Shown here: piece after piece, positions 37,709 through 47,488 of the stretch
Layout: the number at the start of each line of letters is the position of its first letter
Position numbering within the stretch: position 1 is the stretch's first letter
Origin: Fen-1301 sp963786395
Lineage (GTDB): Bacteria > Bacteroidota > Ignavibacteria > Ignavibacteriales > Ignavibacteriaceae
Direction of reading: 5' to 3'
Assembly: GCA_963786395.1 (NCBI GenBank)
Contig: CAWAZD010000009.1
Location: 140,718-204,717, forward strand
DNA: 64,000 bases
Made by a program: the position numbers and the translations under genes
Notes under the pieces: model-generated
What the model was told of the DNA's origin: nothing
What the model saw: only the letters and a program-made list of their open reading frames with translations
Databases searched by the model: none

Positions 37709-38620
37709 ATGTTTTCACACGATATTATTAAAAAAAGACTCCTCGTTATAGGGTCCAATGGAATGTTAGGACAAAGGATTGTTCAATTCTATTCTGACAA
37801 ACCGAACATCCAGCTTCTGACCTGCTCGTTTGAAGACAAATCGTGTTTTCACAATATCGATTATAAACTCTGCGATTTAACAAAAAGAGATAACGTCAAA
37901 GATATAATTCTTGATTTTTATCCCGATTATATTATTAATGCCGCTGCATTTACTAATGTTGACCTTAGTGAAACTGAACGGGAAACCGCGTGGAAAGTAA
38001 ATGTTAAAGGAGTTGAATATCTGGCTGAATCTTGCCGCACTATCGATGCCCATCTTATTCACTTTTCCTCAGATTATATTTTTGACGGCACTAAAGGCCC
38101 CTATGATGAGAAAGCTACTCCAAAACCCCTGGGTTATTACGGAAGAACTAAACTTGCTAGCGAAAATGTTCTTAAAGTTAGCGGAACTTATTATACTATT
38201 TTAAGAACAAATGTCCTTTATGGTATTGCTGATAGCCGCCCTGATTATGTCAGGTGGGTTGTTAACTCTCTTAAGCAGGGGAAGAATATAAATATTGTCA
38301 CTGATCAGATAAATAATCCAACGTATATTGACGACCTCGTTCAGGCTATAAGTAAAGTAATTGAATTTAAGAAATACGGCATCTATAATATCGGCGGAAG
38401 AGACCTTATTTCCAGATATGATTTTGCAATTAAAATAGCCGAATATTTTAATCTCAATAAATCTCTTATTACTCCTATTACTACCGAAATGCTGAACCAA
38501 CTGGCAAAAAGACCTCTGCGTTCCGGATTGGTTACTATCAAAGCAGAATCTGAATTCGGTTATAAACCACATTCTATAAATGAAACACTTTCTATAATGA
38601 AAAAAGAAATATCACTATGA
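37709..38620 (+). CDS. RmlD-like dTDP-4-dehydrorhamnose reductase family protein
   Basis: A 303-residue short-chain dehydrogenase/epimerase-type enzyme. The NAD(P)-binding VIGSNGMLGQRIVQFY is near the N-terminus, followed by NAAAFTNVDLSETE, IHFSSDYIFDG and the catalytic YYGRTKLASE (Tyr and Lys). This matches the RmlD/RfbD family, which makes dTDP-L-rhamnose, although no rmlA, B or C genes are visible here. One base separates it from the preceding kinase stop, and its own stop overlaps the amylase ATG (ATGA). Confidence 0.85.
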   Translation: MFSHDIIKKRLLVIGSNGMLGQRIVQFYSDKPNIQLLTCSFEDKSCFHNIDYKLCDLTKRDNVKDIILDFYPDYIINAAAFTNVDLSETERETAWKVNVKGVEYLAESCRTIDAHLIHFSSDYIFDGTKGPYDEKATPKPLGYYGRTKLASENVLKVSGTYYTILRTNVLYGIADSRPDYVRWVVNSLKQGKNINIVTDQINNPTYIDDLVQAISKVIEFKKYGIYNIGGRDLISRYDFAIKIAEYFNLNKSLITPITTEMLNQLAKRPLRSGLVTIKAESEFGYKPHSINETLSIMKKEISL

Positions 38621-40428
38621 TTAAATATTTACTTATTGTTTTCTCCTTTTTCCAAATCGCCTACGCTCAAAATAATTTTCCTGATTGGGCAAAAGGCATT
38701 GTTTGGTATCAGATCTTTCCTGAAAGATTTGCCGATGGCGATACCACTAATGAACCCACAGCTGATAAGATTTCTCATGAAGGTAAACTTCCCGCAAACT
38801 GGGAACCAAAAAAATGGACAAGTGCCTGGTTTAGTCAGTCGCCATGGGAAAAAGAAATGGGAGGCAAAGTTCGCAACCATTTGCATCTACGCAGATACGG
38901 GGGTGACATTCAGGGAATAATTGACCATCTTGATTATATTAAAAACCTTGGCGTTGGAGCTATTTACCTTAATCCTATTTTTGAAGCTGTCTCTCTCCAT
39001 AAATATGACGGCTCTTCCTATCATCATATCGATGTTAACTTTGGACCCGACCCACAAGGCGATAATAAACTTATTGCCTCCGAAACCCCGGAAGACCCCA
39101 AAACCTGGAAATGGACTTCAGCTGACCGTCTGTTTCTTAAATTGATTAAAGATGTTCATAAAAAAGGAATGAAAATTATTATTGACGGTGTCTTTAATCA
39201 TGTCGGTACTCAATTCTGGGCTTTTCAGGATTTGGTTAAAAACCAGGAGAAATCCAAATATAAAGATTGGTTCCAGGTTTTGTCTTTTGATGATCCCAAA
39301 ACCGGTAAAAAGTTTGATTATAAAGGGTGGTGGAATGCTAAATCTCTGCCACAGTTTAATAGATCTAAAGAAGACCTGAATCCGGGACCCAAACAGTATA
39401 TCTTTTATGCAACTAGAAGATGGATGGATCCAAATGAAAATGGAGACTGTGCCGATGGTATTGATGGTTGGAGACTTGATGTTGCAAGAGACGTTCCTAT
39501 TGGATTCTGGAAAGATTGGAGTAAAATTGTCCGGTCTGTTAATCCTAAAGCAATTATTATAGGCGAACTTTGGGAGCGGTCTCCTGATTTTATTTATCCC
39601 GGTGGTCCATTCGATGCATTGATGAATTATAATTTTGCCTTCGCCGTTAATAATTACTTCATTGCCGATAAAAGAAAAATAAGCACTACGGATTTTGTTG
39701 ATTCTCTGAAAGCTATCATGATGACTTATCCAGAAAAAAACCAGGATATCCTTCAGAACCTTGTTGATAGTCATGATACAGAACGGCTCAGTTCAATGAT
39801 AAATAACCCCGACAGGAATTATGATCGCGATGGTAATGACAACAACCCCGATTATAATCCGGGTAAACCGGATAGTCTGGTTTATGAAAAACAAAAACTC
39901 ATAGCTGCCTTCCAAATGACTTGGAAAGGTGCTCCAATGATTTATTATGGTGACGAAGTTGGTATGTGGGGCGCTGATGATCCGCATGATAGAAATCCTA
40001 TGGTATGGGATAATCTGAAATATGATGATGAAGTGATAAATGCTGAGTCCGGATTTAAAAAAGGCTTCGGAACCTATACGGTCGAACAAAACAAAGATCT
40101 TTTGAATTGGTACAAAAAAATAATTTCAATTAGGAATCAAAATTCCGCACTAAAAGACGGTGATGTTAAGTTTATTTATACTAATAATGAATCAGCTGTT
40201 TTTGCGTTTGAAAGATTTAATAAAAAAGAAAAAATTATTACTGTCTTTAATACCGGAAAACTTAAATCTGATATTGAACTTAATACGGGGTTAATTAAAT
40301 TTTCCTATGAAGACCTTCTTTACGGTAATTCAGGTGCCGGATCTGGTACTGAAAATTCCAGCGCACTCTTGAAAGTTAATACACTTCCTGGTTCTGTTAA
40401 TATTTTCAGAATTACTTCTGTTAAATAA
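38617..40428 (+). CDS. Exported GH13 alpha-amylase-family enzyme
   Basis: A 603-residue intact paralogue of the broken gene at 17257. A signal peptide (ends IAYAQ) is followed by a GH13 barrel: IVWYQIFPERFADGD, region I DGVFNHVG, II GWRLDVARD (nucleophile), III GELWERS (acid/base), IV LVDSHDTER. The MIYYGDEVGMWGADDPHD loop again suggests a neopullulanase or maltodextrin-glucosidase type. There is no T9SS tail, so the enzyme should remain in the periplasm. It sits in a tightly packed operon with kinase, reductase and HAD genes rather than with a receptor. Confidence 0.92.
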   Translation: MIKYLLIVFSFFQIAYAQNNFPDWAKGIVWYQIFPERFADGDTTNEPTADKISHEGKLPANWEPKKWTSAWFSQSPWEKEMGGKVRNHLHLRRYGGDIQGIIDHLDYIKNLGVGAIYLNPIFEAVSLHKYDGSSYHHIDVNFGPDPQGDNKLIASETPEDPKTWKWTSADRLFLKLIKDVHKKGMKIIIDGVFNHVGTQFWAFQDLVKNQEKSKYKDWFQVLSFDDPKTGKKFDYKGWWNAKSLPQFNRSKEDLNPGPKQYIFYATRRWMDPNENGDCADGIDGWRLDVARDVPIGFWKDWSKIVRSVNPKAIIIGELWERSPDFIYPGGPFDALMNYNFAFAVNNYFIADKRKISTTDFVDSLKAIMMTYPEKNQDILQNLVDSHDTERLSSMINNPDRNYDRDGNDNNPDYNPGKPDSLVYEKQKLIAAFQMTWKGAPMIYYGDEVGMWGADDPHDRNPMVWDNLKYDDEVINAESGFKKGFGTYTVEQNKDLLNWYKKIISIRNQNSALKDGDVKFIYTNNESAVFAFERFNKKEKIITVFNTGKLKSDIELNTGLIKFSYEDLLYGNSGAGSGTENSSALLKVNTLPGSVNIFRITSVK

Positions 40429-40429
40429 G

Positions 40430-41215
40430 ATGCTTAATAAATATGATTCATTTATTTTCGACCTCGATGGTACAATTTATACTGAAAATAAATTAATTGT
40501 GAATGCGGATAAAACCATAAATTTAATCAAGAAAATGGGGAAAAAGGTTGTCTTTATTTCCAATAAAACCACTGGTTCATCATCAGAGTATTATCTCTTG
40601 CTCAAAAGCTTTAATATAAATGTTGAACCTGAAGAAATTATAAACGCTTCATTCGTAATTAAAAAATATCTTAAGACCAATTATCCGGGTAAATATTTCT
40701 TTGCTATTGGTGAACAAAAATTTATTGACGAAATTGAAAATGTAGGGTTAATATATTCACTTGATCCAAATTTAGTCGATATCGTTATAGTTACTTTAGA
40801 CCGGACACTGAATTTCGATAAGATTGAACTGGCTGCACATGCCCTGGAGAAAGGGGCACATTTCTTTGCGGCTAATATTGATAATACCTGTCCTGTCCTC
40901 GACGGGGAGATAATTGATGCAGGTGTCACAATTTCTGCTCTTGAAAAAAGAACTCATAAAAAATTAGAGCTTCATTTCGGAAAACCATCCGGTTTTATGT
41001 TCGATGAGATTAAATTAAAATTGAATACTGATAATTCCAGGATACTTCTTATTGGAGATCGCCTGGAAACAGATATAGCTATGGGTAATATTTTCGGAAT
41101 AGACACTGCTTTGGTTCAAACAGGAATCAAAAACATTATGAATGGAAATGTTGATATAAAACCCACTTATGAAATCTCCTCCGTCGCATCTATCCTGGAT
41201 TGTCTCAATTCCTAG
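40430..41215 (+). CDS. HAD-IIA family phosphatase (NagD-like)
   Basis: A 261-residue cytosolic hydrolase. Motif I FDLDGTIYTENKLI holds the nucleophile and acid/base Asp, motif II is ISNKTTGSS, a C2-type cap follows, and the last motif is LLIGDRLETDIAMGNIFG. Substrates of this family are small phosphates such as sugar phosphates, p-nitrophenyl phosphate or nucleotides. It starts one base after the amylase stop, so it is the last gene of this operon and might dephosphorylate a sugar phosphate produced from the released sugar (inference). Confidence 0.88.
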   Translation: MLNKYDSFIFDLDGTIYTENKLIVNADKTINLIKKMGKKVVFISNKTTGSSSEYYLLLKSFNINVEPEEIINASFVIKKYLKTNYPGKYFFAIGEQKFIDEIENVGLIYSLDPNLVDIVIVTLDRTLNFDKIELAAHALEKGAHFFAANIDNTCPVLDGEIIDAGVTISALEKRTHKKLELHFGKPSGFMFDEIKLKLNTDNSRILLIGDRLETDIAMGNIFGIDTALVQTGIKNIMNGNVDIKPTYEISSVASILDCLNS

Positions 41216-41234
41216 TTTTCTTCCTATGCCTGGG

Positions 41235-41316
41235 AATTCTAGCCCAGTCCCTTTAGGGCTGGGTAAGTGGTATCAACCCCCTTCCTCCTTTTTACTTTTA
41301 ACTTTTTACTTTTAAC
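41235..41316. repeat. REP-like hairpin and 14-bp tandem duplication
   Basis: AGCCCAGTCC-CTTTA-GGGCTGGGT (41240-41265) belongs to the hairpin family seen at 31217 and 46908. Just downstream TTTTTACTTTTAAC occurs twice in tandem (41289-41302 and 41303-41316). Confidence 0.7.
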
Positions 41317-41378
41317 TTTGCAATGCCCAACCTTTTTCCTTTATGTTAAGTCTAATCTAATAGTTAACAGGATACTAA

Positions 41379-41951
41379 ATGGCGCCGGATGAAAAAGAAT
41401 TAGTAATACTTGCTCAGAAAGGGAACGCTGCTGCTTTTGAACAGTTGGTTTACCTTTATGATAAAAATGTTCTTTCTCTTGCTTTGAAGTATATACAGGA
41501 TAATGACCTCGCAAAAGATATCTACCAGGAGGTGTTTATCCGTGTTTATAAAGGATTGAAAAATTTCCAGTTCAAAAGTGAATTCTCGACCTGGCTCTTT
41601 AGGATCACCACTAATGTCTGCCTCACTTATAAAACAAAAATACAAAGCTCAGTCTTTGTTTCTATAGATGAAGAGAACAGAGAAGGAGATCCTGTCAGAG
41701 AAATCAAAGATGAATCATGGGAGTCTTCTCCGGATATGTCTGTTTCCGGTTCTGAAATTCAACTCAGAATAAATAATGCGCTGGAACAAATCCCGGTTAA
41801 ACAAAAAATGGTCTTTGTTCTCAAACATTATCAGGGATATAAAATCCGGGAAATCGCTGATATGATGGAATGCCAGGAAGGTACTGTTAAGAAATATCTC
41901 TTTGAAGCTGTTCATACGCTTCGCGATAAATTAAAAGATTTACAGGTGTAG
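41379..41951 (+). CDS. ECF-type RNA polymerase sigma factor
   Basis: A 190-residue sigma-70-family protein. Region 2 (AAAFEQLVYLYDKNV ... DNDLAKDIYQEVFIRVYKGL, FSTWLFRITTNVC) and region 4 (VKQKMVFVLKHYQGYKIREIA, GTVKKYLFEAVHTLRDKL) are both complete and region 3 is absent, as in ECF factors. Two bases separate its stop from the anti-sigma gene, so the pair is co-expressed and probably autoregulated. The signal is unknown; the following DUF4097 gene may be its target or effector. Confidence 0.93.
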   Translation: MAPDEKELVILAQKGNAAAFEQLVYLYDKNVLSLALKYIQDNDLAKDIYQEVFIRVYKGLKNFQFKSEFSTWLFRITTNVCLTYKTKIQSSVFVSIDEENREGDPVREIKDESWESSPDMSVSGSEIQLRINNALEQIPVKQKMVFVLKHYQGYKIREIADMMECQEGTVKKYLFEAVHTLRDKLKDLQV

Positions 41952-41953
41952 TT

Positions 41954-42901
41954 ATGGATCATACGAAATATAAAGAGCTGAATACTCTCTCGGTTTATGA
42001 GGAATTGAAACCCGAAGATCAGTCGGATCTTCTTCATCATTTAATCTCATGTAAGGAATGTCTTGCAGACTTTGAGGATAAAAGAAAATTCAAAGAAACT
42101 TTTCTAAAATCAAATCTTCCCGAACCTGACGCTGCTCTCCTTAATCAGGCAAGAAGGGAATTAAGAATTGCCCTGGGAAATGAGATCAAAGCATCGCCAA
42201 TTAAAAAAATATTCGACACTATAAGTTCATTCTTTACTGGCAGATACCAGGTCTTTATTGTTGGAACTGCCATGGCTCTCTTTGGATTGATAGCTGGAAA
42301 TTTAATCTTTAATGTCAATCCAAATATCCGGACGGAAGAGTTGCAAATAAAGCCTGCGTCTTTGCTTCAGGATAATATGCAGATTACTAATGTTAAATTT
42401 GCTGAAAATGTTACCGCTGACGGCAAGGTTGATTTTTCATTTGATGCCATTAAACCTGTTCATATAAAGGGGAATATCAATGATCCTAAAATCCAAAGTA
42501 TTCTATCCTACGCTATGGTAAATGGTGATAATGCCGGTGTCCGGTTGAATTCGATCAGTCTTATAAACTCAGGCCCCGCAAAGAAATTAGATAATGATGT
42601 AAAGAATGCAATCGTTAATGTCGTTAAAAATGATGCAAATCCCGGCGTTAGAAGAGAAGCTCTAAAGCTTTTAAGAAAAGTCCCATATGATGATGATATT
42701 AAAAAGGCTTTGCTGTATGCTCTTTCAAATGATAAGAATACAGGAATGAGAATTGAAGCTTTGAATATTTTAATGGACGCTCAAAAAGATGGGCACAATT
42801 TCACTAAAGAAGATCTTAATATATTAAAACAAAATTTAAAACAGGACAATAACCAGTACATTCAATATCGGGTTAAGTCCGTTCTTAAGGAGAAAGTATA
42901 A
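41954..42901 (+). CDS. Anti-sigma factor with zinc finger, membrane helix and HEAT repeats
   Basis: A 315-residue protein. The cytosolic N-terminus has a zinc-finger anti-sigma motif: His and two Cys in HLISCKECLADF. One membrane helix lies at about 96-118 (VFIVGTAMALFGLIAGNLIF). The extracytoplasmic part (about 170-315) consists of HEAT-like repeats, for example NPGVRREALKLLRKV followed by NTGMRIEALNILMDA. It should hold the ECF sigma factor at the membrane and release it on a periplasmic signal, with the HEAT repeats as the sensing or protein-binding surface (inference). Its stop overlaps the next start by one base. Confidence 0.82.
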   Translation: MDHTKYKELNTLSVYEELKPEDQSDLLHHLISCKECLADFEDKRKFKETFLKSNLPEPDAALLNQARRELRIALGNEIKASPIKKIFDTISSFFTGRYQVFIVGTAMALFGLIAGNLIFNVNPNIRTEELQIKPASLLQDNMQITNVKFAENVTADGKVDFSFDAIKPVHIKGNINDPKIQSILSYAMVNGDNAGVRLNSISLINSGPAKKLDNDVKNAIVNVVKNDANPGVRREALKLLRKVPYDDDIKKALLYALSNDKNTGMRIEALNILMDAQKDGHNFTKEDLNILKQNLKQDNNQYIQYRVKSVLKEKV

Positions 42902-44022
42902 TGTTTCTTAAAAACTATAAGATATGGTTGGTCGTTTGTTTCGCTCTGGTTTTTTTAACAACTCCAAGAGCTGATGAGAAAAAATTTAATGTTTCAAAAG
43001 GTGGTAAACTTATCCTCGATATTAACAATGGGGATATTACTATAAACACATGGAATAATAATCAGCTTGTCCTGAAATCTGATGCTGACGATGATGATGA
43101 AAACAATAAATTGAACATCAACCAAAGCGGTAATACTATCACTGTAAATGCCACACATGATTTCAGTGGTTCCGATATTCAGATATCTGTACCATATGAA
43201 TTTAATTTTGAAATTGAAACCAATGCCGGTACCATTATATTTAAAGGAAATGTAAATGGCCGCGTTGAAGTAAGAACATCCGGGGGTGATATAATAACCG
43301 ATAATATTTATGGTTATCTGGATGCTAATACCTATGGCGGAAATATTACAACCATGAATATCAAAGGTCAGACAAAACTTAATTCCGGCGGCGGAGACAT
43401 TAAGGTAGGAGATATTGAAGGTGACCTGGTTTTAAAAACAGGTGGCGGCAACGTCAAAGTTGGAAGAGTCCACAAAACATTAAAACTCAGAACCGGTGGC
43501 GGTAATGTTTCTGTTGTTGAAATTGGAAATATTGCTGAGGTTGTTACTGGGGGAGGCAATATCGTAGTAGATAAATCTGATGGTAAAATTGAAATTACAA
43601 CCGGCGGCGGCGATATTAAACTAAAAGAACCTTATGGTGAAGTAACTGCAAGAACTGGCAGCGGAAGCATAAATATTCAAAATGTGTTTAATAAATTAAA
43701 TCTTAATACTGGTTCGGGTGATGTCGAGATATATTTTACGTCTGCCTATAAGGGTAATAGTGAAATTAAAAATGGCAACGGTAATGTCATACTCTATTTG
43801 CCGGGTAATATTCATGCCACTGTAACCGCTAAAGTAAATTCCTGGGATGCGGGTGATGAAGAAGGGAATAATATCGAAAATATTAAATCTGATTTTAAGG
43901 TTACAACAGTTGATAAAAAAGGAGATACTGGTCAGGTTATAGCAGTTTACCAGATTAACGGCGGCGGAAGTAATATCTTAATAAATGTCAGCAATGGAAA
44001 TGTTGAACTGAAAAAACGTTGA
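42901..44022 (+). CDS. DUF4097-family beta-repeat exported protein
   Basis: A 373-residue protein with a signal peptide (about 1-24, ends TTPRA). The rest is a repetitive beta-structure with recurring turns such as TSGGDI, SGGGDIKVG, TGGGNVKVG, TGGGNVSV and TGSGSINI spaced about 20 residues apart, a right-handed beta-helix-like fold of the DUF4097 (putative adhesin) family. It is translationally coupled to the anti-sigma gene. Probably a cell-envelope protein produced under control of this sigma/anti-sigma pair. Confidence 0.85.
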   Translation: MFLKNYKIWLVVCFALVFLTTPRADEKKFNVSKGGKLILDINNGDITINTWNNNQLVLKSDADDDDENNKLNINQSGNTITVNATHDFSGSDIQISVPYEFNFEIETNAGTIIFKGNVNGRVEVRTSGGDIITDNIYGYLDANTYGGNITTMNIKGQTKLNSGGGDIKVGDIEGDLVLKTGGGNVKVGRVHKTLKLRTGGGNVSVVEIGNIAEVVTGGGNIVVDKSDGKIEITTGGGDIKLKEPYGEVTARTGSGSINIQNVFNKLNLNTGSGDVEIYFTSAYKGNSEIKNGNGNVILYLPGNIHATVTAKVNSWDAGDEEGNNIENIKSDFKVTTVDKKGDTGQVIAVYQINGGGSNILINVSNGNVELKKR

Positions 44023-44114
44023 TTGCACCTTTTGATTAGAAATATATCCGTTTGTCATAATACCAGGGTAAATTAAATTTAAATTGTCTTTATTCCATCA
44101 GTTCTTATTGAAGA

Positions 44115-44190
44115 ATTGTCATTCCCGCGAAGGCGGGAATCCATGCAGCGAATTTGTTCTTCCGGGCTGTCGGTGACCACTCCCCGACGC
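44115..44190. repeat. Two palindromic repeats between the DUF4097 and DUF5916 genes
   Basis: TGTCATTCCCGCGAAGGCGGGAATCC-type hairpin (8-bp stem at 44121-44140), then a degenerate GTCGGTGACCACTCCCCGAC palindrome (44170-44189). Both have better copies at 47074-47103 and 47144-47169. Confidence 0.7.
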
Positions 44191-44230
44191 ATTGTGTAAA
44201 AAACGTAATCATATAAATAGGATTCTCCTT

Positions 44231-46875
44231 TTGAAAAAACTGTTACTCCTTCTTGTTTTGCTAACTATCAACATCTTCCCTGATCCATATGAAAATGGCG
44301 TAACTTTTGTCTCACGCATTACCGCTGTTAAAACATCTGAACACATTACTATAGATGGCATCCTGAATGAAAGCATTTGGAATAATACCCCCTCTGTTAA
44401 TGTCTTTGTGCAAAGAGATCCTGTTGAAGGTGCAATTGCTTCTGAAAAAACTGATGTCTATATCGCTTTCGATGACCAGGCTCTTTATATAGCTGCTCGT
44501 ATGTATGATAGTCACCCCGATTCTATTATCGCTCGCTTGACCCGCAGGGATAATGTAATAAATGCAGACCGCCTGCTCATCTTTCTCGACCCCTACCACG
44601 ATAAAAGATCCGGTTATTATTTTACAATAAATGCAGCAGGCATTCTTACCGACGGTACTTTATATAATGATGATTGGGACGATAATACATGGGACGGTGT
44701 CTGGGAAGGCAAAGCCCATATTGATGATAAAGGCTGGACCGTCGAAGTGAGAATTCCTTTCACCCAGCTCCGCTTTAAAAATGATGACCATCAGGTCTGG
44801 GGCATTAACTTTAAAAGAATTATTGCCCGCAAAAATGAAGAAGATTATACCATCAAATTCCCCAAGAATGAAAGTGGTTTCGTTTCCCGCTTTATAGAAC
44901 TTGATGGACTCGATGGTATTAAACCGTCCACAAAAGTTGAAGTGGTCCCATATTTAACCGGGAAAGCCGAATATCTTCAGCATGATCCTAATAATCCATT
45001 CAACAATGGATCTCGTTATACCCCTGGTATAGGCGCTGATCTTAAAATGGGCATCGGCAACAATCTTACTCTAAATGCAACTATCAATCCCGACTTCGGT
45101 CAGGTTGAAATTGATCCCGCTGTTATAAATCTTAGCGACGTTGAAACTTATTATAATGAAAATCGTCCTTTCTTTACTCAGGGCTCTGCTATCTTTAATA
45201 GTTTTGCAAATGGTGGTGCAAGAAGTTTCTATTCATTCAACTTTCCACAAACAAGTCTCTTTTATAGTAGAAGAATCGGTAGAAACCCGCAGGGCTCAGT
45301 TCCGGATAATGCTGATTATGTTGATATGCCTTCAGGTACTCATATTCTCGGTGCGGCAAAACTTACTGGTAAAGTTTTCGATGATTGGAATATCGGAGCA
45401 ATCTCTGCTGTTACCCAGCGTGAATATGCGGATTATCAGATGAATGGCATAAAAGGTGAATCCGAAGTTGAACCGCTTACTTATTATGGCGTCGCCCGTA
45501 TTCAAAAAGAAATGAATAATGGAAGACAAGCCCTGGGTTTCCTTGCAACATTTACTGCTCGGGATTATAAAGATCTGTCCCTTGCTAATGTAACCAATAA
45601 AAATTCATCCATTCTTGGCATTGACGGATGGACAAGTTTGGATACCTCAAAAACCTGGGTCATTACAGCTTGCACAATTCTCTCTAACTTAAATGGAACT
45701 AATCAACGTTTAATTGAACTTCAGGAAAATTCCCAGCGTTATTACCAGCGCCCTGATTCAAAAAATTTGCATGTTGATAGCTCCAGGACTTCCCTTACGG
45801 GCTTGCAGGCAGATATTACCTCATTAAACAAAAAGGAAATTCATTTTTTAACTCCTCAATTGGATTTATTACTCCCGGTTTTGAGTGTAATGATCTCGGT
45901 TTCCTTTCTCGCGCTGATGTAATAAATATGGATGCCGGTGGTGGTTATGATTGGACTGAACCGACCAGCTTTTACCATTTCGTGGAACTCGGATTGTTTT
46001 TCTTCCGGAATTATGACTTTGATCTTAATAAAACTTCTGATGGAGTTTTCTTTTATGGCAACTATCAGTTCACTAATTTTTATTATCTAAATTGGAACTG
46101 GGCTTACAATCCCTGGACCGTTAATAATAATCGAACCAGGGGTGGCCCTCTTTCTTTAAATCCTCCTGGTTGGCAGGCAAATATTTATATCAATAGTGAT
46201 GATAAATCAAATATCGTTTATAGTTACGGTGTCTCAACCTATCAGGCATCCCATGATAGTTATATTGAATATGATTTAACTTTTGAATACCGGCCTGCTT
46301 CAAATATTACTCTAAGCATCTCCCCGTTCTTCAATAGAGAATTCCAGCGAGCAATGTATATTGGAACTTTCGCGGATAATTATGCCGTAAATACTTTTTC
46401 TAATCGATATGTCTTCGGAGAACTCGATCAGAAAACTATTGGCGCGGGTATTAGACTCAACTGGACCTTTACTCCCGATCTTACTTTGCAGCTCTATGTG
46501 CAGCCATTGGTCTCAACTGGAAAATATACCAGCATAAAAGAACTTGCTCAACCAAAAACTTTTAATTTTAATAATTACTCAAACATTTCTTATAATCCAT
46601 CCGACGATTCATATATCGTAGATCCCGATGGTTCCGGACCCGCTTCTTCATTCTCTTTTAACAACCCCGATTTTAATTATAAATCCTTAAGGGGGAATGC
46701 GGTTCTTAGATGGGAATATTTACCTGGTTCTGTGTTTTATTTCGTGTGGACTCAAACCAGATCCGATGTTGAAACCATCGGCGACTTTGCAATCCAGAAA
46801 ACCTTTACCAGTCTGCTCGATGTCCATCCCGATAATATCTTCGCTATCAAATTTACCTACTGGCTGAATTTGTAA
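44231..46875 (+). CDS. DUF5916 protein with N-terminal CBM9-like domain, frameshifted
   Basis: About 880 residues when repaired. A TTG at 44231 is the preferred start because AGGA lies eight bases upstream and a signal peptide (KKLLLLLVLLTINIFP) follows at once; the in-frame TTG at 44192 has no ribosome site. The CBM9-like domain (about 35-220: IDGILNESIWNNTPSV, AFDDQALYIAARMYD, WTVEVRIPFTQLRF) precedes a DUF5916 outer-membrane barrel (NPDFGQVEIDPAVINL, NENRPFFTQGSAIF). The frame breaks in a run of A at 45831-45835, where one missing A restores KKGNSFFNSSIGFITPGFE and joins the second piece to TAA 46875. Role probably surface binding or uptake; no substrate is evident. Confidence 0.8.
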
Positions 46876-46880
46876 TTGAG

Positions 46881-47178
46881 CCTGGCGAAGAATCTCCTCT
46901 GTTATAGCCCAGGCATTCATGCCTGGGATTACATAATGTTATTATCAATAATGAGGGGATTCATCCCCTTCCCGCCGCTTGTAATGAGAAGCGCTAGTTT
47001 GTCATACCTGTGCCTGCCCGCCTTTGGAGGAAAATCAGGGATCTGTTTCTTAAGTTGTCCTTCCCTAAATATTTTGTCATCCCTGCGAAAGCAGGGATCC
47101 CCTTAATCCATGTCTAACAAAATTGACTAACCTTGTATTCTGGGGTGTCGGGGACCATTCCCCGACACCATTATTATT
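46881..47178. repeat. Cluster of palindromic repeats before the metalloprotease gene
   Basis: Four hairpins in a gene-free gap: CCCAGGCAT-TC-ATGCCTGGG (46908-46927, preceded by GAAGAATCTCCTC as at 31150); AGGGGAT-TC-ATCCCCT (46954-46969); ATCCCTGC-GAAA-GCAGGGAT (47079-47098); and the 11-bp stem GGTGTCGGGGA-CCAT-TCCCCGACACC (47144-47169), which is followed by TTATTATTTTTTTG and may act as a terminator. A partial flank copy (GAGCCTGGCAAACAATCTC) begins near 47192. No gene is seen from 46876 to 47488. Confidence 0.75.
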
Positions 47179-47285
47179 TTTTTGTCATTAGGAGCCTGGC
47201 AAACAATCTCTCCCTCAAAACTATTTGTTTAAATAAATTATCCGTAATTATCTCTAAATAATTGTTACCTAATTTCTATATTTTC

Positions 47286-47318
47286 TTTGCTTTTTTACGA
47301 AAAATATTTCTATATTAT
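47286..47318 (+). promoter_or_regulatory. Candidate promoter of the metalloprotease gene
   Basis: TTTG (47286-47289) and TATATTAT (47311-47318) are 21 bases apart, near the phylum's TTTG / TANNTTTG pattern, though the downstream box lacks the final TG. This would leave a 5' leader of about 165 bases. Confidence 0.25.
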
Positions 47319-47488
47319 AGAGCGATTTGAATACGAATAAATAAAATATTAACTGAGTTATTCAGACTTTGGTTTATATAGTATTACTCGGTTTTATTTA
47401 CCTACGTCGTAATCACAAACAAACAAAGAACCGGAGTTTTATACTTTTCAATTCCGCTCTTTACCTCTAATTATTATTAACTTAAATT

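Noticed and set aside
44192..44230. Earlier TTG start for the DUF5916 protein
   Set aside because: It lacks a ribosome site, overlaps a palindromic repeat and would put 13 residues in front of a normal signal peptide.
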